IMG/VR virus record: IMGVR_UViG_3300045135_001374
Location: 1-33,193 of that record
Strand: one strand, 5' to 3'
DNA length: 33,193 nt
Origin: a virus
Position numbers and translations under genes: made by a program. The notes under the pieces are model-generated. The model saw only the letters and a list, made by a program, of their open reading frames with translations. It was not told the origin of the DNA and did not search any database. How positions within the stretch are numbered: the stretch's first letter is position 1; the number at the start of each line of letters is the position of its first letter. This document shows, piece after piece, positions 6,435 through 12,399 of the stretch.

Positions 6435-6800
6435 ATGCGTGAAAGACACCCTTTGGATATATATATAGGGCAAAGGATTAGGTTTAAGAGACGGATGTTT
6501 GGTTATACCCAGAGCGAATTGGGTGATAAACTTGGTGTTTGTTTCCAACAAATCCAAAAATATGAGAATGGACTTAACAAAGTTAGTGCTCATAATTTAT
6601 ATGGCTTATCTATGATCCTTAGAACTACTGTTGGGTATTTCTTTGAAGGGTATAATAAGGCTGATAAGAGTGCTAAAATCAATACCAGTTACGAAAGTAT
6701 AGAGTTACTTAAGAAGTTTGAACAGATTAACAACCCTCTACTCAAGAAACAGGTAAAAGCTTTTATTAATCAAATTGCAAAGGTAGAAGAAAATGGATGA
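6435..6800 (+). CDS. XRE-family helix-turn-helix regulator (121 aa)
   Basis: The HTH_3 domain covers about residues 9-66 (IGQRIRFKRRMFGYTQSELG, with the recognition helix FQQIQKYENGLNKVSAHNLY). The FQQ-QKYE-G-N-VSA pattern followed by a YFFEG end is characteristic of alphaproteobacterial XRE regulators and is the best host clue in the window. The C-terminus is a short helical segment, probably for dimerisation; there is no peptidase domain. A palindrome overlaps its own -10. With no integrase present, it may control replication or early/late timing rather than classical lysogeny. Confidence 0.9.
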   Translation: MRERHPLDIYIGQRIRFKRRMFGYTQSELGDKLGVCFQQIQKYENGLNKVSAHNLYGLSMILRTTVGYFFEGYNKADKSAKINTSYESIELLKKFEQINNPLLKKQVKAFINQIAKVEENG

Positions 6801-6918
6801 TTTAAAAAACGTAGAAAGAATATTAGAGGATATTAAATTAACCTTAACCAATATCGAATGGTACATGAAAATAAATAGTACTGTCGAAGAAGAAAACCTT
6901 AATGAAAAAGATGAATAA
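6793..6918 (+). CDS. Small acidic helical protein, overlapping the XRE gene (41 aa)
   Basis: ATG at 6793 overlaps the end of the regulator gene by eight bases in another frame. The product MDDLKNVERILEDIKLTLTN... (41 aa) is acidic and amphipathic, ending EEENLNEKDE. AGGT lies about eight bases before the start. The tight overlap suggests co-translation with the regulator, and a partner role is possible. No family is recognised. Confidence 0.5.
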   Translation: MDDLKNVERILEDIKLTLTNIEWYMKINSTVEEENLNEKDE

Positions 6919-6923
6919 GAATT

Positions 6924-6994
6924 AGAGGTTGTTTTAGATACCTGTTTTTATATTTATAGCTCATTATATATAAAAATAAATCTTGACAACCTCT
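6924..6994. repeat. 9-bp inverted repeat between convergent genes
   Basis: AGAGGTTGT (6924-6932) and ACAACCTCT (6986-6994) are exact inverted copies with 53 bases between. The right arm overlaps TTGACA (plus) and TTGTCA (minus); on the minus strand a TATAAT follows the latter at 15 bases, which could give an antisense transcript into the regulator. There is no U-run for a terminator. Confidence 0.4.
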
Positions 6995-7029
6995 TACTCA
7001 TCTCTGTTTGAATAAACGCTATTTCAGTT

Positions 7030-7824
7030 TCAGTTTAAACCCTCGATTTTCTTATAAACCTCTTCGGTGTTATCTGATCCATCAAGCGGGAAATAAGAAT
7101 TTTCAAAGTCATTTAAAGCCTGTAATCTGCTGTAGGATATACTATCAGAGCCATTCAACCTTCTCTCAAATGCTATCGGTACCACTCTATTGACCAGGGT
7201 TCTAACCTCGCTGTATTCCTCCTGTGGATCTTGTATGCTGATAGAATTTTTATACTCGTCCTCCCAACATCCTTGATTCAACCAAGTGGTAGGGTGCTTC
7301 CAGTAAGAGCAGTCTACCCCTCTAGCCTCCTTGTACTTCCTCACACCTTCGATAATGTTAGCATGATCTGTTTTCTTCAAAGCAGATTCATAAGCCTTCA
7401 AAGCTTTTGGTTTTGATTTCTTGTAATCATACAACTCCCAAAACTCTTCAAACAATTTTTTTGTTTTAGTTTTTTTTATATCATTATCATTATCATTTTC
7501 ATTATCATTAGGGGTTAGCTTGGGGTTAGCTTGGGGTTTTTTAGGGGTTTCTTTGGGGTTTTTTTCCTTTCTTGGTCTACCTCCTAATTTCCCGTATTCC
7601 TTACCTTTACAACCATTTTCATACTTCTTATGATTAGCCTCTAGTTGTGGTCGTATTAATGCGAAAATTGACCGTGAAATAGGTGATAGTTCTTGTAGGT
7701 TTTTTTCATAGTTTTCTTCAAACGAAAACCCCAAAATAACCCCTAAAATTTCCAACTTATTTTCGTCAGGTAGTTCCTTAATTGCTTCGTAAAAACTTTT
7801 GTAGAATATAAAACTTTGCTTCAT
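7030..7824 (-). CDS. Replication initiator/replisome organiser, lambda-O-like architecture (264 aa)
   Basis: The start at 7824 is chosen over 7893 because GAGG lies five bases before it. The N-terminal domain (1-80; FYKSFYEAIKELPDENKLEI... SPISRSIFALIRPQLEANHK, then EYGKLGGRPRK) matches the DUF6291-type domain of phage replication proteins. A low-complexity linker (about 84-123, with repeated Asn-Asp) follows. The C-terminal domain (FEEFWELYDYKKSKPKALKA... YWKHPTTWLNQGCWEDEY) is a common ending of phage replisome organisers. The linker DNA carries five iterons and an AT-rich tract, as lambda O does. It presumably melts the origin and recruits the host helicase, since no helicase or loader is encoded here. 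Confidence 0.8.
   Translation of the reverse strand: MKQSFIFYKSFYEAIKELPDENKLEILGVILGFSFEENYEKNLQELSPISRSIFALIRPQLEANHKKYENGCKGKEYGKLGGRPRKEKNPKETPKKPQANPKLTPNDNENDNDNDIKKTKTKKLFEEFWELYDYKKSKPKALKAYESALKKTDHANIIEGVRKYKEARGVDCSYWKHPTTWLNQGCWEDEYKNSISIQDPQEEYSEVRTLVNRVVPIAFERRLNGSDSISYSRLQALNDFENSYFPLDGSDNTEEVYKKIEGLN
7455..7565. other. Predicted replication origin: five 11-bp iterons plus AT-rich tract
   Basis: Five consecutive 11-bp units run from 7511 to 7565: GGGGTTAGCTT twice, then GGGGTTTTTTA, GGGGTTTCTTT and GGGGTTTTTTT. The 11-bp period is not a multiple of three, so it cannot come from a protein repeat, and it matches one helical turn. Next to it (7455-7510) is an AT tract with several ATCATT units, fitting an unwinding element. 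Both lie in the initiator's linker. Confidence 0.75.
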
Positions 7825-7843
7825 TTGATCCTCTTTAAATGGA

Positions 7844-7910
7844 GGGGAGTGGTGCAACGGATTAAAGACCACAACCCCATAATAATATCTCATATAAGCA
7901 ATTCCGTTGC
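7844..7910 (-). promoter_or_regulatory. Possible pseudoknotted 5' leader of the replication initiator
   Basis: In the minus-strand transcript, GGGG-UU-GUGGU (7878-7868) pairs with ACCAC-U-CCCC (7853-7844), leaving a 14-base loop. That loop holds UCCGUUGC (7861-7854), the exact complement of upstream GCAACGGA (7910-7903). The structure ends about ten bases before the GAGG ribosome site. Confidence 0.5.
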
Positions 7911-7917
7911 TTTATAA

Positions 7918-7947
7918 ACAGATATACTTGTAGGTAATATCTGTCAA
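7918..7947 (-). promoter_or_regulatory. Candidate initiator promoter with 8-bp operator-like inverted repeat
   Basis: ACAGATAT (7918-7925) and ATATCTGT (7937-7944) are exact inverted copies separated by 11 bases. On the minus strand TTGACA (7947-7942) overlaps one arm, and a weak -10 (TATCTG, 7924-7919) lies in the other. A dimer bound there would block the promoter. CTTGTA-GTA-TAT-like words recur at 7928 and 7955. Confidence 0.5.
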
Positions 7948-7973
7948 TTAATTCGCTTGTAAGTAGTATTTGG

Positions 7974-8020
7974 TGGGGTCAGCAGGTAGGAGAATGGTAA
8001 TTAAGCTATAACTGACCCCA
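7974..8020. repeat. 9-bp inverted repeat downstream of the RHH gene
   Basis: TGGGGTCAG (7974-7982) and CTGACCCCA (8012-8020) pair exactly around a 29-base loop. It starts ten bases after the stop of the RHH gene on that gene's transcript, so it may protect a 3' end or terminate weakly. There is no U-run on either strand. Confidence 0.4.
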
Positions 8021-8029
8021 TAGTAAATA

Positions 8030-8212
8030 TTATTTCTCAGGCTTCTCCTGAAAAGATTGCATAAAGAATTTAGCTAAAGCAGTCTTAACAATCCAGCTAA
8101 AACTAGTGCCATACTTGGTCTTGTAATCATTTAACATCTGCTTCTCTTCAGGTGTTATTTGAACTATTAGTTTAGGAGATTGCTCTTTCATAGACGTTGA
8201 CGATGCTTTCAT
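8030..8212 (-). CDS. Ribbon-helix-helix DNA-binding protein (60 aa)
   Basis: Residues 14-51 (KLIVQITPEEKQMLNDYKTK, then YGTSFSWIVKTALAKFF) have the strand-helix-helix pattern of Arc/MetJ/CopG-type regulators: a short beta strand that enters the major groove and two helices for dimerisation. The length is typical. AAAGGT lies before the ATG at 8212. It is transcribed away from the early genes across a shared promoter region, so it is a likely regulator of early transcription. The operator is not identified. Confidence 0.75.
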   Translation of the reverse strand: MKASSTSMKEQSPKLIVQITPEEKQMLNDYKTKYGTSFSWIVKTALAKFFMQSFQEKPEK

Positions 8213-8325
8213 TTTATTACCTTTATTATGTTTTATAACTATTTATAAATAACTATAATTATTTATTGACAATACACTTTATAGTAGTATGTATATAATA
8301 AGTCAATATATTTATATAAATTAAT
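8213..8325. promoter_or_regulatory. Divergent promoter region between the RHH gene and the early genes
   Basis: TTGACA at 8266-8271 (plus) overlaps TTGTCA on the minus strand (8272-8267). Rightward -10 candidates (TATATA at 8292, TATAAT at 8294) sit 20-22 bases away, longer than usual, so activation by a bound protein is possible. The palindrome TATTTATAAATA lies at 8238-8249. Confidence 0.4.
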
Positions 8326-8502
8326 ATGTTACAAACAATAGCAGTATATAAAGAACAATACAAGAAAAGAAAGATCGATCTTAATAATTTTTATCGTAAT
8401 ATAAACTTATTGGGGAATATAATAACTCCGAAGATGGATACACATATAAAGAGTTATATAAATAATGTTAATAATCTAAATAGAGGTAAAGATGTTAAAT
8501 AA
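8326..8502 (+). CDS. Small basic hypothetical protein, first early gene (58 aa)
   Basis: Frame from ATG 8326: MLQTIAVYKEQYKKRKIDLN, then NFYRNINLLGNI, ending NNLNRGKDVK. Basic and helical. No ribosome site is visible, so translation may be leaderless or the frame may be spurious. Its end overlaps the next start by 11 bases, and that start's GAGG lies within it, as in the tight gene packing elsewhere. Confidence 0.4.
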   Translation: MLQTIAVYKEQYKKRKIDLNNFYRNINLLGNIITPKMDTHIKSYINNVNNLNRGKDVK

Positions 8503-8665
8503 AGTATCATTAATGATTGTAGCTATTTTAATATTAACTGCATGTATCAAACACGCAGGAGGGGAATCATTCGATGTAATAACTAGATCTAACGAGATTC
8601 ACGAAGAGTGGTTAGCTCTAGAAGAGTGTTGGGAGAGATATGAAGCTAAATGTGATATTAATTAA
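8492..8665 (+). CDS. Small lipoprotein (57 aa)
   Basis: ATG at 8492, with GAGG six bases upstream. The signal peptide MLNKVSLMIVAILILTAC has a lipobox (LTAC, Cys18), so the mature product would be a 40-aa lipid-anchored peptide with two further Cys (EECWERYEAKCDIN). Early phage lipoproteins of this size often act in superinfection exclusion. Here that is inferred; an o-spanin is less likely because the gene is far from the lysis cassette. Confidence 0.6.
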   Translation: MLNKVSLMIVAILILTACIKHAGGESFDVITRSNEIHEEWLALEECWERYEAKCDIN

Positions 8666-8686
8666 TAATTTTAAAAGGGAAGTACT

Positions 8687-8923
8687 ATGAAAAATAAATT
8701 ATCGCTTTCAGAAATGATAGACAGAGCTATAAGATTAGAACCAGATCATGATCAAGGTATAATGCAACTAGCTGATATTCTAATGCCAACCATTGGTCAT
8801 AATGAGAGAAGAGAGATATACAGACAAAAGTTAGATAGTAATTTCTGTGATCCTATAGATGATGTCTATAAAGATGATTATGAAGATGAATATTTAACTA
8901 GGGATGAGGTGTGTGATGTGTAA
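8687..8923 (+). CDS. Acidic early hypothetical protein (78 aa)
   Basis: AAAGGGAAG lies before the ATG. The N-terminal half is helical (KLSLSEMIDRAIRLEPDHDQ, GIMQLADILMPTIGHNERRE); the C-terminal third is strikingly acidic (DPIDDVYKDDYEDEYLTRDE). No family is recognised. Small acidic early proteins sometimes mimic DNA or block host enzymes, but nothing specific supports that here. It overlaps the next gene by eight bases. Confidence 0.6.
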   Translation: MKNKLSLSEMIDRAIRLEPDHDQGIMQLADILMPTIGHNERREIYRQKLDSNFCDPIDDVYKDDYEDEYLTRDEVCDV

Positions 8924-9134
8924 AGTAGTAGTAAGTGATCTATATATTAAGAATATAAATATCAGTTCAGAAGACGGAGTTCTTAAAGGATCAGCTCAAG
9001 CATATACTGGTAATAAGAAAGTGCCTGAAGCTATGATTAACCTTACTCAAAAGGAAATTGATGATATATGTAATATTGTATATAAATTTGTAGATGAGAA
9101 GAATGATAATAAAGAATATCAACCCCCATTCTAA
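8916..9134 (+). CDS. Early hypothetical protein (72 aa)
   Basis: The start at 8916 (MCKVVVSDLYIKNINISSED) is preferred over 8904 because AGGTG lies six bases before it. Strand-rich N-terminus, then GSAQAYTGNKKVPEAMINLT and a helical end (EIDDICNIVYKFVDEKNDNK). No family is recognised. Co-transcribed with the recombination genes and ten bases before the next start. Confidence 0.6.
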   Translation: MCKVVVSDLYIKNINISSEDGVLKGSAQAYTGNKKVPEAMINLTQKEIDDICNIVYKFVDEKNDNKEYQPPF

Positions 9135-9143
9135 GGAGAAACA

Positions 9144-9638
9144 ATGTCTTTATACGAAAGAGAAATCTATAAAATAGATGAAGAATTAAGGAATTTTGAG
9201 GAATCTAATCCCGATATAGAATTAACACCAGAAATAGTAAAATCTATTCTAGATGGAATTTCTATTGACTTTAATACAAAAGTAATAAATATATGTAAAT
9301 ATATAAAAACCCTGGAAGGTAATATTATGTCTTATAAAACTGAGTTGACTAGAATCCGCTCTAACAAAGAGAAGGATGAGGTCAAGATTAAAAATCTAAA
9401 ACAATATGTAGTACCATATATTGAGCAAAAAGGTAAAAGTCAATACGGTACATTCAAAGTAGGTTTGCGTAAATCAGAAAGTGTATTTATCGAAGATATA
9501 AAGTCTATTGATGATGCTTATAAACATTATGAGCAAATAATCTCTATTAATAAGATGAAGGTTAAAGAAGCTATTAAAGCTGGTGAAGAAGTGCAGGGCG
9601 CTTCTCTGATTTCCAATAACAACTTACAGATAAAATAA
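9144..9638 (+). CDS. Siphovirus Gp157-like protein (164 aa)
   Basis: Matches the Gp157 pattern: an N-terminal helical region (YEREIYKIDEELRNFEESNP), a long coiled coil (about 45-100), then YGTFKVGLRKSESVFIED and the diagnostic end KVKEAIKAGEEVQGASLISN...LQIK. The family is common next to ERF or RecT genes and has been linked to phage resistance; the biochemical role is unclear. Strong AAGGAG before the ATG. Its stop overlaps the ERF start by one base. Confidence 0.88.
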   Translation: MSLYEREIYKIDEELRNFEESNPDIELTPEIVKSILDGISIDFNTKVINICKYIKTLEGNIMSYKTELTRIRSNKEKDEVKIKNLKQYVVPYIEQKGKSQYGTFKVGLRKSESVFIEDIKSIDDAYKHYEQIISINKMKVKEAIKAGEEVQGASLISNNNLQIK

Positions 9639-10246
9639 TGACCAAAGATTTACAGAAGAAATTGGCTGATATCCAGACAAAGATATCAGTTCCTAAGAAG
9701 CATAAGAATAGTTTTGGTGGTTACATGTTCCGTAAGGCTGAAGATATATTAGAGGCTGTTAAAGGCCCTTTATGTGAAGCGGGCTTGTTAATGACTATAT
9801 CAGATGATATATTATATATAGGTGATAGATATTATGTTAAATCAACTGTTACTATTACTGATGGTAAAGAGGCAACTATTACAACTAGCGCTTTAGCTAG
9901 GGAAGTGTTAGATAAGAAGGGTATGGATAGCTCGCAAATAACAGGTGGTGCTTCTTCATATGCGAGAAAATATGCATTAGGTGGAATGTTTGCTATTGAT
10001 GATAGTACAGATCCTGATGTAACTAACGATAATAAAAAAGAGGTAGATGATTCGTATAATTATTTAAAAGAAAGTTTGGAGATTTGTTCTAACGGTAATG
10101 AGTTAAATGCATTTAAAGTAAATCAAAAAACCACAAATTCCCTATCTATCTTGAAAAGGAATGATACCAAGCGTTATAATGAAATAGTATCACTTGGTAA
10201 TGAAATAACAGCTAAATTTAATCATGAGGTAAAAAATGAAAGCTAA
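9638..10246 (+). CDS. erf: ERF-family single-strand annealing recombinase (202 aa)
   Basis: Anneals complementary single strands in phage recombination and genome circularisation. Residues 1-125 are the ERF core: LADIQTKISVPKKHKNSFGG, YMFRKAEDILEAVKGPL and the family signature GGASSYARKYALGGMFAIDD (103-122). The C-terminal 80 residues are a variable helical region. It starts on the TAATG of the Gp157-like gene and has no ribosome site of its own, so it is translationally coupled. With SSB and the RuvC-like nuclease it forms a recombination set. Confidence 0.93.
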   Translation: MTKDLQKKLADIQTKISVPKKHKNSFGGYMFRKAEDILEAVKGPLCEAGLLMTISDDILYIGDRYYVKSTVTITDGKEATITTSALAREVLDKKGMDSSQITGGASSYARKYALGGMFAIDDSTDPDVTNDNKKEVDDSYNYLKESLEICSNGNELNAFKVNQKTTNSLSILKRNDTKRYNEIVSLGNEITAKFNHEVKNES

Positions 10247-10475
10247 ATTAGACAACAACACTCTAAAACAACAAGAAATGTTAATAGAGTTAAATAATAC
10301 AATTAGTAGAATCCGTTCATTAATGTATCACACAGATGTAGATAGTAGATATCTTAATATAAAGTTATCTCATCAAGCAACAGATTTAATTGCAGAATTA
10401 GGTCGTGAGATGGTTACTAATCCTGTAGAAGTAGAATCTTACAAGGACAATGTATTATCAATTAACTTTAATTAA
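10236..10475 (+). CDS. Small helical hypothetical protein (79 aa)
   Basis: GAGG lies six bases before the ATG, which overlaps the ERF gene by 11 bases. Helical sequence (NNTLKQQEMLIELNNTISRI, then LNIKLSHQATDLIAELGREM). No family is recognised. Its place inside the recombination set is the only functional hint. Confidence 0.6.
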   Translation: MKAKLDNNTLKQQEMLIELNNTISRIRSLMYHTDVDSRYLNIKLSHQATDLIAELGREMVTNPVEVESYKDNVLSINFN

Positions 10476-10484
10476 GAGGTGAAG

Positions 10485-11300
10485 ATGTTTAAATGGAAAA
10501 AAAATAAGGGCAACTGGAACTCAGGCGACTGGAACTCAGGCGACTGGAACCCAGGCGACTGGAACTCAGGCGACAGTAACTCAGGCGACTGGAACTCAGG
10601 CGACTGGAACCCAGGCGACTGGAACTCAGGCAACAGTAACTCAGGCGACAGTAACTCAGGCAACTGGAACTCAGGCAACAGTAACTCAGGCAACAGTAAC
10701 TCAGGCGACTGGAACTCAGGCAACAGGAACTCAGGCGACAGGAACTCAGGCAACAGGAACTCAGGCTACGGTAACTCAGGCTACGGTAACTCAGGCGACT
10801 TTAACTCAGGCAACAGGAACTCAGGCAACAGGAACTCAGGCAACAGGAACTCAGGCAACAGGAACTCAGGCTACGGTAACTCAGGCGACTTTAACTCAGG
10901 CTACTGTAACTCAGGCTACGGTAACTCAGGTATATTTAACAGTAACCAGCCTACGTTAAGGCTTTTTAATAAAGACTCTAATTTGAATTATAATGATAAG
11001 ATAATACAACAAGCTCTCGACATAATATCTAATGTTAAACCTATCTTAACTTGGGTAGATTCAGATAGTATGACTACACAAGAGAAAGAAGAACATCCAG
11101 AACATAAAACCACAGGTGGATTTCTTAGATCAAGAGATATGGAGTATTGTTGGAAAAAATCTTGGGAGAAGATGTCTGATGAAGATAAAGAGACTATAAC
11201 CTCTTTACCAAATTTTAACGCTAAGATATTTAAAGAAATTACAGGAGTAGATGTTACTAATAATCTTGATCCTGAGGATGAAATAGAAGTAGAAAGATGA
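10485..11300 (+). CDS. XNXGX pentapeptide-repeat protein with conserved C-terminal domain (271 aa)
   Basis: The start at 10485 is chosen because GAGG lies five bases before it; a GTG at 10479 is in the same frame. After a basic start (MFKWKKNKG), residues 10-149 are 28 tandem pentapeptides of the form [D/N/Y]-x-N-S-G, matching the XNXGX class (Pentapeptide_2) rather than the A(D/N)LXX class. Residues about 155-271 form a separate domain with TWVDSDSMTTQEKEEHPEHK, TTGGFLRS and LPNFNAKIFKEITGVDV. I recognise this as a recurring C-terminal module on phage repeat proteins, of unknown function. It lies between ERF and SSB, so a DNA-related role is possible. Confidence 0.85.
   Translation: MFKWKKNKGNWNSGDWNSGDWNPGDWNSGDSNSGDWNSGDWNPGDWNSGNSNSGDSNSGNWNSGNSNSGNSNSGDWNSGNRNSGDRNSGNRNSGYGNSGYGNSGDFNSGNRNSGNRNSGNRNSGNRNSGYGNSGDFNSGYCNSGYGNSGIFNSNQPTLRLFNKDSNLNYNDKIIQQALDIISNVKPILTWVDSDSMTTQEKEEHPEHKTTGGFLRSRDMEYCWKKSWEKMSDEDKETITSLPNFNAKIFKEITGVDVTNNLDPEDEIEVER
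10512..10931 (+). repeat. 28 tandem 15-bp units (pentapeptide array)
   Basis: Each unit is [GAT]AC-NNN-AAC-TCA-GGC. The last three codons are invariant except for two CCA and one final GGT. Codon 1 is only GAC, AAC or TAC; codon 2 is only TGG, AGT, AGG, GGT, TTT or TGT. Trp and Ser units dominate the first half; Arg, Gly and Phe units dominate the second. GC content is well above the rest of the genome. Confidence 0.97.
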
Positions 11301-11344
11301 TGATATAATAGAACTTAATGGAATCAAATATAAAAAGGTAAACA

Positions 11345-11740
11345 ATGACTAAATTTATAAACAGAACAACCATATATGGAATAGTAGATAACAAGCCTGA
11401 GATAAGACAAACTCAAGCTGGTAAAGAGTTAGCTAATTTTACTGTATATACAGCTGATATATATAAGGATCAGGAGTATAAAGATTGGCATAAAATAGTA
11501 TGTTACTCTGCACACCTAATAGAAGAGATTAAGTTTCTACAGAAGGGTGATGAGGTGTATCTAGAAGGAGCTATAAAGACTAGAAAATATACAGATAAAA
11601 CTAACACTGATAGATACATCACAGAGATTGTCCTAAAAGGAATTGAGGGGAAAATAATTATCCCTACATCTAAATCCAATGCAGTAGAATCTACAAAGGA
11701 GATTGAGCAGGATACTTTTAACGATAGTATACCTTTTTAA
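11345..11740 (+). CDS. ssb: Single-stranded DNA-binding protein (131 aa)
   Basis: OB fold over residues 1-108: RTTIYGIVDNKPEIRQTQAG, LANFTVYTADIYK, KDWHKIVCYSAHLIEEIKFL, KGDEVYLEGAIKTRKYTDKT. The acidic tail ends DSIPF, a variant of the DDDIPF tip by which bacterial SSB recruits repair proteins. AAGG lies before the ATG. It protects ssDNA for the annealase and for origin-dependent replication. Confidence 0.95.
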   Translation: MTKFINRTTIYGIVDNKPEIRQTQAGKELANFTVYTADIYKDQEYKDWHKIVCYSAHLIEEIKFLQKGDEVYLEGAIKTRKYTDKTNTDRYITEIVLKGIEGKIIIPTSKSNAVESTKEIEQDTFNDSIPF

Positions 11741-11762
11741 TAATTATTACATGAGTGGTGAA

Positions 11763-12257
11763 ATGAATATATTAACACTTGATTTAGGCACTAAAACTGG
11801 TTGGGCTTATCATAATCCGACCAGGTCCGCTAGAATAGTGAGTGGAGTTACTAATTTTAAATCTACTAGATTTGAAGATATTAATAGAAGGTTCGTACGT
11901 TTCCGTAAATGGTTAGATACAATTCTATATGAGCAACAAGAAGAAATAGATATTATATATTTCGAGGAAGTGAGAAGACATCTAGGTGTAGATGCAGCAC
12001 ACGCATATGGAGGTTTCTTAAGTATGTTAACTACATTCTGTATAGAGAGAGAAATACCTTATCAAGGAGTGCCTGTAGGTAGTATTAAGAAAAGCATAAC
12101 TGGGAAAGGAAATGCTAATAAAGAAGCTGTTATTAAGGCTATTAAAGAGTTAGGTCATCTACCTGCTGATGATAATGAAGCAGACGCTTTAGCTGTGTTA
12201 TATTATGCTTTGAATGAAGAATTGAAGGAAGACAAAAATGTTAAAAACAATAATTGA
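11763..12257 (+). CDS. RuvC-like Holliday junction resolvase (164 aa)
   Basis: The start at 11763 (MNILTLDLGTKTGWAY) begins directly on the first RNase H-fold strand; upstream in-frame ATGs lack ribosome sites. Acidic residues are as expected: D7 in the first strand, E68/E69 in IIYFEEVRRH, and D137/D141 in ADDNEADALAVL. The family (phage/poxvirus RuvC-like) cuts junctions so that branched DNA can be packaged. It completes the ERF-SSB-resolvase set. Confidence 0.88.
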   Translation: MNILTLDLGTKTGWAYHNPTRSARIVSGVTNFKSTRFEDINRRFVRFRKWLDTILYEQQEEIDIIYFEEVRRHLGVDAAHAYGGFLSMLTTFCIEREIPYQGVPVGSIKKSITGKGNANKEAVIKAIKELGHLPADDNEADALAVLYYALNEELKEDKNVKNNN

Positions 12258-12342
12258 TATATATTTATCAATAATAGCGTTACAGTTCATCTGGTTAGCT
12301 CTGATTTATATAAAAGTAACATACTTTGATAACGAGAGATAA
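12238..12342 (+). CDS. Single-TM small protein (34 aa)
   Basis: ATG at 12238, with AAGGA eight bases upstream, opens MLKTIIDIYLSIIALQFIWL, then ALIYIKVTYFDNER. One membrane segment covers about residues 5-26. It overlaps the resolvase gene by 20 bases in another frame. The ribosome site and frame fit a real small membrane protein, but its length limits certainty. Confidence 0.45.
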   Translation: MLKTIIDIYLSIIALQFIWLALIYIKVTYFDNER

Positions 12343-12370
12343 TTGACAATTATATATATTTATATATAAT
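12343..12370 (+). promoter_or_regulatory. Perfect-consensus sigma70 promoter before the lipoprotein gene
   Basis: TTGACA (12343-12348), a 16-base spacer, then TATAAT (12365-12370). Both hexamers are perfect. It would give the downstream lipoprotein its own strong transcription, independent of the early operon. Confidence 0.75.
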
Positions 12371-12399
12371 TATATATATAACTTTTAAATGGAAAGAAA

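Noticed and set aside
10472-10753. Open minus-strand frame through the pentapeptide array (repeats of PEFQSPEL type)
   Set aside because: It is the mirror of a 15-bp in-frame repeat; any frame through the array stays open. It has no ribosome site, and the plus-strand gene has clear flanking domains.
10512-10931. Array considered as a CRISPR array or a diversity-generating retroelement target
   Set aside because: Units are 15 bp and contiguous without spacers, no cas gene or reverse transcriptase is present, and no template repeat was seen. Variation is not confined to adenines.
11299-11352. Out-of-frame run after the pentapeptide gene reading DDIIELNGIKYKKVNND
   Set aside because: It resembles a start of small phage proteins but has no start codon. 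A frameshift from the upstream gene cannot be supported by a visible slippery site.
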